NCBI RefSeq assembly: GCF_003473295.1
Contig: NZ_QRMP01000028.1
Location: 386 to 53,464, forward strand
Length of the DNA stretch: 53,079 bases
Origin: Parabacteroides sp. AM08-6
GTDB taxonomy: Bacteria; Bacteroidota; Bacteroidia; Bacteroidales; Tannerellaceae
Direction: 5' to 3'
Below the pieces are notes generated by a model. That model saw only the letters and a program-made list of their open reading frames with translations, searched no databases and was not told the origin of the DNA. Shown piece after piece: positions 42,416-50,652 of the stretch; positions within the stretch are counted from its first letter, which is position 1, and each line of letters begins with the position of its first letter. The translations under genes and the position numbers were made by a program.

Positions 42416-43408
42416 TTATTCATGAACGAGAGTAGCCGGGAATTTGCAGGTTTGTACAATTCGTTCGTCTGAACTTAATTGTTCTAACAACAAATCGGCA
42501 GCTTTGCGTCCCATTGCCTCAATAGGTTGCTGGATATAAGGAATAGGATGGGGCATGAATTCGAATGCCTCACTCCGGTCGAAACAGACAACTTGTATCT
42601 CATCCAATATTTTTATGCCGTTCTCCATCAGGGCATGCAGGCCTAATAAGGAAATCGTGTTTGTCGCGAATAAAATACCATCGACCTTAAGTTGGAGTAA
42701 TGAAGCGACGGCATTGTATATATCTGACTTCAAATTAGAGAAATCTACCTGTTTTATTAATTCTTCCTTGAATAAGCCAGCCTGTTGGAGGGCATCGATA
42801 TATCCGTGTTTACGTTCGTTCATGTGGGATTGCGTATTTTGATACATGAGCAATCCGACATTTTTGCACCCTTTCCTGATTAACAGATTGGTTGCTTGAA
42901 ATGATGCCTGATAACTGTCTATCATTACATTGTAGGTCGGCAGGGCCGGATAGTATCTATCCAACAGGACTAAAGGGACATTGGAATTGAGCAGACGGTT
43001 GATATACGGTTCTCCGTGTTCGGTAGGCACGATGATGTAGCCGTCGACTTGCCGGTTGACCAGATTGGATATGATTTTATCTATTTGCTGATCACTTTCA
43101 TTTGTGTTCATAATCATAACCGTATAGCCGGCTTTTTCTATTTGTTCCTGTACATAGTAAGCCAACGTACCGAAAAAAGGGTTTGAGATGTCCGCGACAA
43201 TCAAGCCTATCGTATAAGTGCGGCCACTTTGCAAACTTCTTGCCAGACCGTTAGGCTGGTAGTTCATTTCGTCCGCTATTTTTCTTACACGGTCTGCAAC
43301 TTCTTTGCTGACACGTCCTTCTTTCTCTTTTCCGTTTAATACTAATGACACAGTCGCGTTTGAAACGCCGGCTTCCCGTGCTATATCTTTTATTGAGACT
43401 TTTTTCAT
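42416..43408 (-). CDS. LacI-family transcriptional regulator of the fuc/GH172 locus
   Basis: A 330-residue repressor: helix-turn-helix (VSIKDIAREAGVSNATVSLV, then LNGK), hinge helix, and a sugar-binding periplasmic-protein-like core (TYTIGLIVADISNPFFGTLA, VPLVLLDRYYP, ILFATNTISLLGLHALMENG). The start is the ATG at 43408; another ATG lies one codon upstream. It begins 8 bp after the end of fucI, so it is the last gene of the operon it probably controls. Candidate operators with a central CG lie in both promoters of the fucP/GH172 divergent region. The effector should be the sugar or phosphate derivative made in this pathway. Confidence 0.92.
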   Translation of the reverse strand: MKKVSIKDIAREAGVSNATVSLVLNGKEKEGRVSKEVADRVRKIADEMNYQPNGLARSLQSGRTYTIGLIVADISNPFFGTLAYYVQEQIEKAGYTVMIMNTNESDQQIDKIISNLVNRQVDGYIIVPTEHGEPYINRLLNSNVPLVLLDRYYPALPTYNVMIDSYQASFQATNLLIRKGCKNVGLLMYQNTQSHMNERKHGYIDALQQAGLFKEELIKQVDFSNLKSDIYNAVASLLQLKVDGILFATNTISLLGLHALMENGIKILDEIQVVCFDRSEAFEFMPHPIPYIQQPIEAMGRKAADLLLEQLSSDERIVQTCKFPATLVHE

Positions 43409-43416
43409 CATTCTTT

Positions 43417-45189
43417 TTATTTGTACAGAGGCCCGTAGGCGGTACAGGCTCTGTAATCTGAACCTTCTATATCCGAACCGTAGGCATTCCATGCAGAGGG
43501 ACGGAATATCTTGTCTTCATCCACATTGTGCATACAAACAGGTATCGAAAGCATGGAGGCCATTGAAATCAAATCTGCCCCGATGTGTCCGTAACTGATG
43601 GCTCCATGGTTGGCTCCCCAGTAATTCATAACGGAATATACATCTTTGAAATGTCCTTTTCCTGTGACGCGGGGAACGAAGAAGGTGGTCGGCCAGGTTT
43701 TATCTGTTCGTTTGTTGATAATATCAAATACATCGTCAGGGAATGTCGCTGTCCACCCTTCGGCAATCTGCAACACCGGGCCTATCCCTTTGGTCAGGTT
43801 CAGCCGGCACATCGTAACAGGCATACCTGCTTTTGTCAGGAAATTCGAAGAATAGCCTCCTCCGCGGAAATATTCTAATGAGGCCGGATACCAGGTTGTT
43901 ACGTCCAGCATTTTTTCTACTTCTTCTTCCGATATTTCCCAATAAGGTTTCATCACCGGTTGGCCGTCTTTGGTTTGTTGCCCGGTTCCGTCCAGGGTAC
44001 AGGAACCTGAATTGATGAGGTGGATAGCTCCTTCGGCCAGCAATCCTTCCGGCTTCCAGCCACTGACACGTTCGATGGCTTCAGGACTCCAATAGGTACG
44101 GACATCGGCAAATATCTGGGCCGTATTGGTCAGCAAGTTTCCAAACAACATGGAAAGGCCGTTCAGATGATCGTTTTCGGTTGCGAAAGTGAAAGGCGCA
44201 CGAATACCGTTCCAGTCGAAAGAGGAATTGAGGATGGCTTCGGAGAAGTCACCGTTTGGCAGGAAATCTGTCCACTGGCGTTGTCCCTGGAAACCGCCGG
44301 CAATGGCGTTATGCCCCATGGCCTCTTCCTTATAGCCGATTTCTGCCAATTTTTCGTTACCTATCAGCAGGTCGCGCATGATAAGAGTCATTTTTACGAC
44401 AAATTCCCAATCAGCTTCTTTTTGTTCGGGTGTTCGTTTGATACTTTCCGGATTGTAATCAGTCCCTTCCCGTGACATACAATTCTTTTTTGTCCAGGCA
44501 AGTGCCTTTTCGTATTCGTCCTTATCGTAAATTCCCAACTGGATACGACGGAGCAATTCGCTACAGTCTACATATTCTGCACGCATGCCCAAGTATTCCT
44601 GCAAGAATTCGGGGTTGACGATAGAACCGGCGATACCCATCGATACAGAGCCGATAGCCAGATAAGATTTGCCACGCATGATAGCGACAGCCAGACCGGC
44701 TTTGGCAAAGCGAAGCAATTTCTCTTTGACATCATCAGGAATAGTCGGGTCTGTTACATCCTGTACGTCATGGCCATAGATACCGAATGCAGGTAATCCT
44801 TTCTGATTGTGCGCCGCCAATGCCGCTGCCAGATAAACAGCCCCCGGACGTTCTGTCCCGTTGAACCCCCAAATTGCTTTCGGAATGAGCGGGTCCATGT
44901 CGATTGTTTCCGAACCGTAGCACCAGCAAGGGGTGACGGACAGGGAAACACCAACTCCGGCTCTTGCAAATTTTTCGGCACAGTTTGCCGCTTCTTTTAC
45001 ACCGCCGATACAGGTGTCGGCTATAACGCATTCTACCGGTGAACCATCCGGATAGCGGAGTGTTTCTGTATATAGTTTAGCCACTCTTTCTGCCAATCCC
45101 ATTGTCATATCTTCCAGGGATTCACGAATACCGCGGCGTCGTCCGTCAATAACCGGGCGAATACCAATTTTTGGAAATGAATTTTTCAT
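43417..45189 (-). CDS. fucI: L-fucose isomerase (also a D-arabinose isomerase candidate)
   Basis: A 590-residue cytoplasmic enzyme of the FucI family over its whole length: [20 protein letters not shown] at the start, [35 protein letters not shown], and [19 protein letters not shown] towards the end, holding the histidine and acidic residues expected to bind Mn2+. FucI converts L-fucose to L-fuculose; the E. coli enzyme also converts D-arabinose to D-ribulose. No fuculokinase or aldolase gene is beside it. Within the operon it follows a DUF6786-like lipoprotein by 35 bp and precedes lacI. Confidence 0.94.
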   Translation of the reverse strand: MKNSFPKIGIRPVIDGRRRGIRESLEDMTMGLAERVAKLYTETLRYPDGSPVECVIADTCIGGVKEAANCAEKFARAGVGVSLSVTPCWCYGSETIDMDPLIPKAIWGFNGTERPGAVYLAAALAAHNQKGLPAFGIYGHDVQDVTDPTIPDDVKEKLLRFAKAGLAVAIMRGKSYLAIGSVSMGIAGSIVNPEFLQEYLGMRAEYVDCSELLRRIQLGIYDKDEYEKALAWTKKNCMSREGTDYNPESIKRTPEQKEADWEFVVKMTLIMRDLLIGNEKLAEIGYKEEAMGHNAIAGGFQGQRQWTDFLPNGDFSEAILNSSFDWNGIRAPFTFATENDHLNGLSMLFGNLLTNTAQIFADVRTYWSPEAIERVSGWKPEGLLAEGAIHLINSGSCTLDGTGQQTKDGQPVMKPYWEISEEEVEKMLDVTTWYPASLEYFRGGGYSSNFLTKAGMPVTMCRLNLTKGIGPVLQIAEGWTATFPDDVFDIINKRTDKTWPTTFFVPRVTGKGHFKDVYSVMNYWGANHGAISYGHIGADLISMASMLSIPVCMHNVDEDKIFRPSAWNAYGSDIEGSDYRACTAYGPLYK

Positions 45190-45224
45190 GTCTTTAATTG
45201 TTTAGCTTAATTGAATAACGAAGA

Positions 45225-46463
45225 TTAGAATACACGTTTGATCTCTTCAATCGAGACCCCGAATAATGCTTCCGTGATAGGAGTTAAATCGGTTTCTTCT
45301 CCCACAAAATGGAATACATTATGATTGTGTTGTAAAGTTTCTCCTGGATTGAGGAAAGCTGCCGGTGAGGCACTTTCCACTTCCAGGAAGGGACCCATGA
45401 TACTGCCATCTTCCAGCGGACCGTCATTATAGGCATTCAAAGCATCTCCGATAAGCGGATTTTTGTCAGGATTCCATTCTTGGTTGAGATAAATGCCATT
45501 TTTGTCGGTATCGAATGTAGTGATGGTTAGTCGTTTGGAGTCCGGGTCATAATTCCCTGCAATTGCTTTTGTCCGCATAGCATTCATCCCCAGCTTGTTT
45601 CTGCATTTTCCGTCGGTTTTCAGGAATAGGACGCCATCTTTTATTTTCAGTCGTTCGGCGGGAATCTCTCCGAAATAGTCAGTAGTCGCTATTTTTCCTA
45701 ATTCCTTTTCATCACCCGTTTTAAAAGGTACAATTGTAAGTGAATGGGGGGCTGTATTGAACATGTCGAGCATCCAGATACAAATCGTTCCGGTTTCTTT
45801 TGTCCAGGCATAATCATTTAGATTGGTTATTTTGTTTTGAGTAGCATAAGCAACCGATTGGATTTTGTTACCCGGATTTATGCCTAATGTGGCTTGTATG
45901 TCGGCAGGGCTTAACATGCTGATTTTACGGTCTACGTTGAGGTGCATTTTATTCCCCAAATAATTGGCAACTTCCATATCTTTCTTCAATACAACCGATT
46001 GCCTATTGGAAGTAACCACCTCCCAAGGTTCGGTATCGATGGGTTTAGGTGTATGCCAGTTTTCATAAACCTGTTCACTTCCCGGCTTGAAGAAGATGGA
46101 GTAACGTCCGCCTTCCGGTCCCAGCCATAAACGATTTTCACCTCCGTATCCGTTCATGTGCTCATTTGTTTCTTTTGAATCGAGCGCATTGTAATTCAGG
46201 TATCCGAGGCTTTTCCCTGCTTCTCCGGCGGCTGTCGATGTAAATACTTTTGCCTGATATTTGGGGGAGACGATTACCTGTGAAAGCTTATCGTCGCTAC
46301 TTAATATGACCAGACTGTCTTTGACGGATAAATATTCCAGGTCGTATCCGAATGTCCCTTTTTCGTATGATTTCATTTCTGTTTTATTTTTATTAGACTG
46401 GCTGCATGTACAAAAAACAGCACTTACTATCATGGCTGCCAGTATGTGAATAGGGTATTTCAT
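45225..46463 (-). CDS. lipoprotein of a DUF6786-like family
   Basis: A 412-residue protein with a lipoprotein signal (IVSAVFCTC, Cys18 or 20). The body contains conserved-looking blocks: YGGENRLWLGPEGGRYSIFF, ETGTICIWMLDMFNTAPHSL, VFHFVGEETDLTPI. It is beta-rich and resembles the galactose-mutarotase-like superfamily in pattern; I believe it is the DUF6786 family, with moderate certainty. It lies between GH172 and fucI in the operon, 14 bp after GH172, so a role in handling the released sugar (for instance anomer conversion) is plausible but unproven. Confidence 0.65.
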   Translation of the reverse strand: MKYPIHILAAMIVSAVFCTCSQSNKNKTEMKSYEKGTFGYDLEYLSVKDSLVILSSDDKLSQVIVSPKYQAKVFTSTAAGEAGKSLGYLNYNALDSKETNEHMNGYGGENRLWLGPEGGRYSIFFKPGSEQVYENWHTPKPIDTEPWEVVTSNRQSVVLKKDMEVANYLGNKMHLNVDRKISMLSPADIQATLGINPGNKIQSVAYATQNKITNLNDYAWTKETGTICIWMLDMFNTAPHSLTIVPFKTGDEKELGKIATTDYFGEIPAERLKIKDGVLFLKTDGKCRNKLGMNAMRTKAIAGNYDPDSKRLTITTFDTDKNGIYLNQEWNPDKNPLIGDALNAYNDGPLEDGSIMGPFLEVESASPAAFLNPGETLQHNHNVFHFVGEETDLTPITEALFGVSIEEIKRVF

Positions 46464-46477
46464 AAATTCACTTACTA

Positions 46478-47647
46478 TCAGGGAATTTCCAATTCATCTT
46501 TAGAGGGCAATGCCGGGAATTTGGCATGCGGTTCGGTCTGATACCAGAATACGGTGGATGATATATCCGATTTCTGGTTATTGTAACGACCGTCATGCCG
46601 CCAACCTAAATCCTGGATGGTAACTTTCAAGTCCTTATCGAAACGGACCGGGTCCATGATATGCCAACGGTAAAGTCCGAAAGCCGTGACAGCGCGATAA
46701 AGCCCGTCCGGACGGATAACCTGATGCATACCGCTATAAGGGGTTGTGAATTCCTGGTATCGATGGGTTGCCCCATTTTCAAAATTGTAAGAACCACAGA
46801 AGTAATCTTCGGTTCCTGTTCCGCAAATAGTCGGATATTGCTTGTCACCGTCCATAAAGAATTTGATTTCGCCTTCTCCCCACCAACGGTTGTCGTTTAC
46901 ACGCCATGCCAGATAAGTCCCTACATATTGTCCTTTTCCTTTAATGCCGTCAACCAGTGTATGGAGTGAGCCTTGTGTTGGATTGGAACGGCGGAATTGA
47001 GCATGGAAATAACCTTCATCTGCCGGGACGTCCGTCAACGTATAATTGATTTGGTAGTATAGACGCATTTCATCGCGTGTATCAATATTTTCCAAAGTGA
47101 TACGTGCTTTTTTACGGAAAGGCATTTGCCAGTAGCAATTGAATGCGCTACCGGGATTTACACAGATAGCCAGAGAGGATAATTGTGCATATTCGTTATA
47201 AGCACTTGCGAAAAAGTCACCAATCGGACATTCCACCGACGGCTCTTTTTCATCGTCCCAATACATACGGATAATAGAAAAACGCCAATTTCCGGTAGGA
47301 GTCATCCAGATTTGTTGGATAGCACCCGGACCTTCCATTTCGGCAATAGTGATGGTTTCTCCTGGTTTAACGATAATGAAGGGATTTACTTTCCAGCCTT
47401 TGCCTAAATCACGTGCTGCTCCCCACGAATTGGCTATATTTCTGGAATCCCGGTCTTTAGGGTCGGCCATGCCGCCTTTTCCCGGCTCTCCGGTGAAGTT
47501 TTCCGGACTAATCGAACGTGTTTTCGCATTCGACAAACGGGAGAGATTTCCCATACTCATATTTAATCCGTTGAATGGGTAGTCCTGGGCTTGTATAAGC
47601 CCTGCTATAACCAGAAAGGTTACTAAAATTAGACTTAATTTCTTCAT
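46478..47647 (-). CDS. GH172 (DUF2961) glycoside hydrolase 1
   Basis: A 389-residue protein with a signal peptide (about 1-20, ending GLIQAQ). The DUF2961 core is complete: GPGAIQQIWMTPTGNWRFSI, RMYWDDEKEPSVECPIGDFF, and GDKQYPTICGTGTEDYFCGS. GH172 enzymes form oligomers of double jelly-rolls; characterised members cut alpha-D-fructofuranosides and alpha-D-arabinofuranosides. It follows fucP by 30 bp. A second, divergent GH172 lies across the fucP promoter region, and the two are only moderately similar, so they probably have different linkages. Confidence 0.9.
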   Translation of the reverse strand: MKKLSLILVTFLVIAGLIQAQDYPFNGLNMSMGNLSRLSNAKTRSISPENFTGEPGKGGMADPKDRDSRNIANSWGAARDLGKGWKVNPFIIVKPGETITIAEMEGPGAIQQIWMTPTGNWRFSIIRMYWDDEKEPSVECPIGDFFASAYNEYAQLSSLAICVNPGSAFNCYWQMPFRKKARITLENIDTRDEMRLYYQINYTLTDVPADEGYFHAQFRRSNPTQGSLHTLVDGIKGKGQYVGTYLAWRVNDNRWWGEGEIKFFMDGDKQYPTICGTGTEDYFCGSYNFENGATHRYQEFTTPYSGMHQVIRPDGLYRAVTAFGLYRWHIMDPVRFDKDLKVTIQDLGWRHDGRYNNQKSDISSTVFWYQTEPHAKFPALPSKDELEIP

Positions 47648-47677
47648 AACATTAATTTATAGTCTGACAATTATTAA

Positions 47678-48883
47678 TTACAACTTGTATCCCTTGAAAG
47701 CAAAATAAGCGATATAGGCAAAACATAACAATGGCACAATGAAGCCGATAGCCATATTCTGCTCTCCGATGAATCCCATTAGCATAGGAGCAAAAGCTCC
47801 TCCGGCAACTCCCATAATAATATAGGAGGATGCTTTTTTCGTATAAATACCCATTCCCGACAGTCCTAATGCAAAAATGGTCGGGAACATGATAGACATG
47901 AAGAAGAATGTAATATAGAGCGCATATAGAGAAATTTGTCCTAACTCTAAAATAACCAGCACCATGGCAATGCAGCACATAACGGAATAGAATGCCAGAA
48001 GCTTATTGGGAGCAAATTTAGCCATTACCGCACTACCGGTCAGACGGCCTATCATGAATAACAACATTCCTCCGAAAGCCAGAAAACGGGATGCCGTCAA
48101 CGGAGTAATTGATGAATCGAGTTCCGTTACATAATTGATAAAGAAACTAAAAACTCCGGTTTGTGCTGCACAATATAAAAATTGGGCAATAACCGCCAAT
48201 ACGAAATGTTTGTGTGACCACATGGAACGGGTTGGTTGCGCTTCGACTTTTATTTTCGGCTCTTCTTCATCCTTGATATCCGGTAATTTCGTGAAGAAAA
48301 ACAGTACTGCAATCAGCAATGTCGCTGTACCTAATATAATATAAGGCTTAGTCAAAGCCATTGTATCTTCCGGCGATGCTCCTAAAATAAGTTGACCGCC
48401 AATCAGCGGACCTAATATCCAACCCAAACCGTTGAACGATTGCGATAAATTGATACGTTGGGCGGCGTTTTCTTTCGGTCCTAGTACCGTTGAATAAGGA
48501 TTGGCGGCGGTTTCCAATACACATAATCCGCAAGCGACAACAAATAAAGCTATCAGGAACGGATTGGCTGAATGTAAAAGTGCTGCCGGAATAAATCCGA
48601 AGGCTCCGATAGCATACAAAAACAGTCCCAGAATAATTCCTTTTTTATATCCGAACCGTTTCATGAACAGGCCGGCCGGGATACTGATGAGTGCATAAGC
48701 AATATAGGTAGAAAACTGTACCAGACCCGATTGTGCCTTCGACATGGTGAATGCCACCTGGAAATGCTTGTTTAATACATCCAACAAGCCGTGTGCCATT
48801 CCCCACATTAAGAATAGACTTGTAACCAAAACAAAAGGTATCAGGTAGCTTTTGCCTGTCGGTGAAGTAAAAATTGATTTCAT
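47678..48883 (-). CDS. fucP: FucP-type sugar:H+ symporter (MFS)
   Basis: A 401-residue membrane protein with 12 predicted helices. The start LIPFVLVTSLFLMWGMAHGL, then LDVLNKHFQ, is the FucP family signature, and VLETAANPYSTVLGP is the conserved loop of the FucP/GluP group. E. coli FucP carries L-fucose, L-galactose and D-arabinose with a proton. The ATG at 48883 is the start; the frame reaches back to 48928 into the promoter -7 box. It is the first gene of the five-gene operon. Confidence 0.9.
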   Translation of the reverse strand: MKSIFTSPTGKSYLIPFVLVTSLFLMWGMAHGLLDVLNKHFQVAFTMSKAQSGLVQFSTYIAYALISIPAGLFMKRFGYKKGIILGLFLYAIGAFGFIPAALLHSANPFLIALFVVACGLCVLETAANPYSTVLGPKENAAQRINLSQSFNGLGWILGPLIGGQLILGASPEDTMALTKPYIILGTATLLIAVLFFFTKLPDIKDEEEPKIKVEAQPTRSMWSHKHFVLAVIAQFLYCAAQTGVFSFFINYVTELDSSITPLTASRFLAFGGMLLFMIGRLTGSAVMAKFAPNKLLAFYSVMCCIAMVLVILELGQISLYALYITFFFMSIMFPTIFALGLSGMGIYTKKASSYIIMGVAGGAFAPMLMGFIGEQNMAIGFIVPLLCFAYIAYFAFKGYKL

Positions 48884-48925
48884 ATCAGTTGTTTTTATGG
48901 TATAGAATAGAATGATTAACCGATA

Positions 48926-48954
48926 CAAATGTAATAGGTTTAACGTTTTAGCAA
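48926..48954 (-). promoter_or_regulatory. promoter of the fucP operon
   Basis: Minus strand: TTG at 48954-48952, an 18-bp spacer, TACATTTG at 48933-48926. The operator-like site fills most of the spacer. Confidence 0.65.
48938..48951 (-). promoter_or_regulatory. operator candidate 1 (fucP side)
   Basis: CTAAAACGTTAAAC on the minus strand, with a central CG as in many LacI-family sites, ends 4 bp before the fucP -7 box. It matches site 2 (49112-49125) at 12 of 14 bases. Confidence 0.55.
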
Positions 48955-49111
48955 TCTAAATAGAAGGTGTTATAAAACATTTATTCGGGTTTTAACTTTT
49001 CTTTAAAGAAGAAGGGTCTTTGAAATTTATAGCTTGTTTGTTTATAACTTATTTGCCTATTCCCTGTTTTAATTTTTCATATTATGTTTTAGAACACTGT
49101 AGAAATGTAAA

Positions 49112-49125
49112 CTAAAACGATTAAC
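49112..49125 (+). promoter_or_regulatory. operator candidate 2 (GH172-2 side)
   Basis: CTAAAACGATTAAC on the plus strand ends 6 bp before the -7 box TAATTTTG. Orientation and position relative to the -7 box mirror site 1. Confidence 0.55.
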
Positions 49126-49131
49126 TTATGC

Positions 49132-49139
49132 TAATTTTG
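49132..49139 (+). promoter_or_regulatory. -7 box of GH172-2
   Basis: TAATTTTG, perfect, about 88 bp before the ATG. No TTG stands at the right distance; a weak -33 suggests need for an activator or a different contact. Confidence 0.55.
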
Positions 49140-49227
49140 TTGTCTCTGATATATTCTTTGGAATTATGTTTATATCTGAATGTCTGATTATGAATAAACA
49201 CTGTTGTCAACTTAATTTGTAATATGT

Positions 49228-50421
49228 ATGATAAACGTAAGATTTAAATTTTTATCCCTGCTTATCGGACTGATGTTTTTTAGTTTGTCCGGTATTTCTC
49301 AGGAGAATGTGTCCGGTGAGTTATACGATTTGGCGAAAGTTAAAAACGGGGTACGTAATAAAAGAATTAGCAGTACCGACCCTACCGGAGGAAACAATGA
49401 CAGGCTGGAAAATATCAAATCCGGTGAAACCCGCGTATTTGCCGATATCAAAGGTAGTGGTGTAATAAACCATATTTGGATAACAATAGCCCCGGGACCG
49501 GACCGCCTGATTCGTAATGATGTCATTTTACGTATGTATTGGGACGGGAATGAGAAACCTTCGGTGGAAGCTCCCATCGGCCCTTTCTTCGGGCAAGGAT
49601 GGAACGAACAATATAACTATGCCTCTTTCCCTTTATCTGCCGGTCCGGCCAGAGGGACGGGGATGTCCTCTTATTTCGTTATGCCTTTTGCCAAAGGAGC
49701 CAGGTTGGAAGTCGAAAATCAGTCGGATCATACAATTGAAGCATTCTATTTTTATGTGGATTATCTGGAAATGGATAAATTACCGAAGGATATGGGGCGT
49801 TTTCATGCTTGGTATAATCATGAATTAACAGATGCGCTGCCTGAAGGGGAAACCGAATGGGGAGTAGTGGGAGAGAACAAAAATAATACGACCGGAGCAG
49901 ATAATTATGTTTTTGCCGATATCAAAGGAAAAGGACATTTTGTGGGGATTAACTATTATGTGCATTGTCCGACTCCGATGTGGTATGGCGAGGGTGATGA
50001 TATGTGGTTTATTGACGGTGAACAGAAACCTTCGCTGATTGGTACAGGAACGGAAGATTTCTTTAATACATCCTGGTGTCCGAAAGAACCTTTCAGCCAT
50101 CCGTATTTCGGTTATCCGCGGGTTAATAATGATATAGGCTGGTTGGGACGTACACATGTTTATCGTTTCTTTATCAATGATCCGGTCTTTTTTGAAACAG
50201 AACTGAAAGCAACGATTGAGCATGGACATAATAACAATTTGACCTTAGATTTGGCCAGTGTCGCTTATTGGTATCAGGACAAGGCAAGTGCTTTACCTCC
50301 TGCTCCGACCAAGGAGGAGCGTCGTCTGAAACCGTTTATCAGCAATACGGATATTCATAAATGGCGTCATGAATGGAGAAAAAGTAAGGGAAATGGTTCG
50401 AAACTTTGGGGAAATGAATAA
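49228..50421 (+). CDS. GH172 (DUF2961) glycoside hydrolase 2
   Basis: A 397-residue protein with a signal peptide (about 1-24, ending LSGISQ). It shares the DUF2961 blocks: GSGVINHIWITIAPGPDRLI, RMYWDGNEKPSVEAPIGPFF, WYGEGDDMWFIDGEQKPSLI, then GTGTEDFFNTSW. It is a paralogue of the 46478-47647 gene but has its own insertions and a basic C-terminus (KWRHEWRKSKGNGSKLW). It is transcribed away from the fucP operon, with a 5' leader of about 80 nt. A role in releasing a furanose sugar for import by the FucP homologue fits. Confidence 0.9.
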   Translation: MINVRFKFLSLLIGLMFFSLSGISQENVSGELYDLAKVKNGVRNKRISSTDPTGGNNDRLENIKSGETRVFADIKGSGVINHIWITIAPGPDRLIRNDVILRMYWDGNEKPSVEAPIGPFFGQGWNEQYNYASFPLSAGPARGTGMSSYFVMPFAKGARLEVENQSDHTIEAFYFYVDYLEMDKLPKDMGRFHAWYNHELTDALPEGETEWGVVGENKNNTTGADNYVFADIKGKGHFVGINYYVHCPTPMWYGEGDDMWFIDGEQKPSLIGTGTEDFFNTSWCPKEPFSHPYFGYPRVNNDIGWLGRTHVYRFFINDPVFFETELKATIEHGHNNNLTLDLASVAYWYQDKASALPPAPTKEERRLKPFISNTDIHKWRHEWRKSKGNGSKLWGNE

Positions 50422-50597
50422 TAATTATGAATAGGGGTATCTTAGAGGCAAAAGGCAAGAATAAGAATATTCCTATACGGAAGAATTAGGAGTTTTGAGT
50501 CGTGTGAACAGATTGCTTGCTTATGAGGTAAGATGCGGAGTTTGAGTTGGAGCGTGTGTTCTTGGATAAAGTTCAATGGATTAATTTAATAGGGGTT

Positions 50598-50626
50598 AGC
50601 AGAAAGTGGAATTTCTACTTTCAGCT
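50598..50626 (+). promoter_or_regulatory. hairpin in the leader before GH92
   Basis: AGC-A-GAAAGT (50598-50607) pairs with ACTTTC-A-GCT (50617-50626) with one A/A mismatch and a 9-nt loop. It ends 26 bp before the ATG and has no T-run, so it is a leader structure or processing site rather than a terminator. The rest of the 231-bp gap shows nothing else clear. Confidence 0.35.
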
Positions 50627-50652
50627 TCCCTGATATATCAAAAGCTGTAAAA

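Larger units (their letters stand above)
48884..49227. other. 344-bp divergent regulatory region between fucP and GH172-2
   Basis: No gene. It contains two outward promoters (48926-48954 and 49132-49139) and two matching operator-like sites described separately. The middle is AT-rich, with a small GA-rich tract (about 49000-49018) and nothing else recognisable. Confidence 0.7.
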
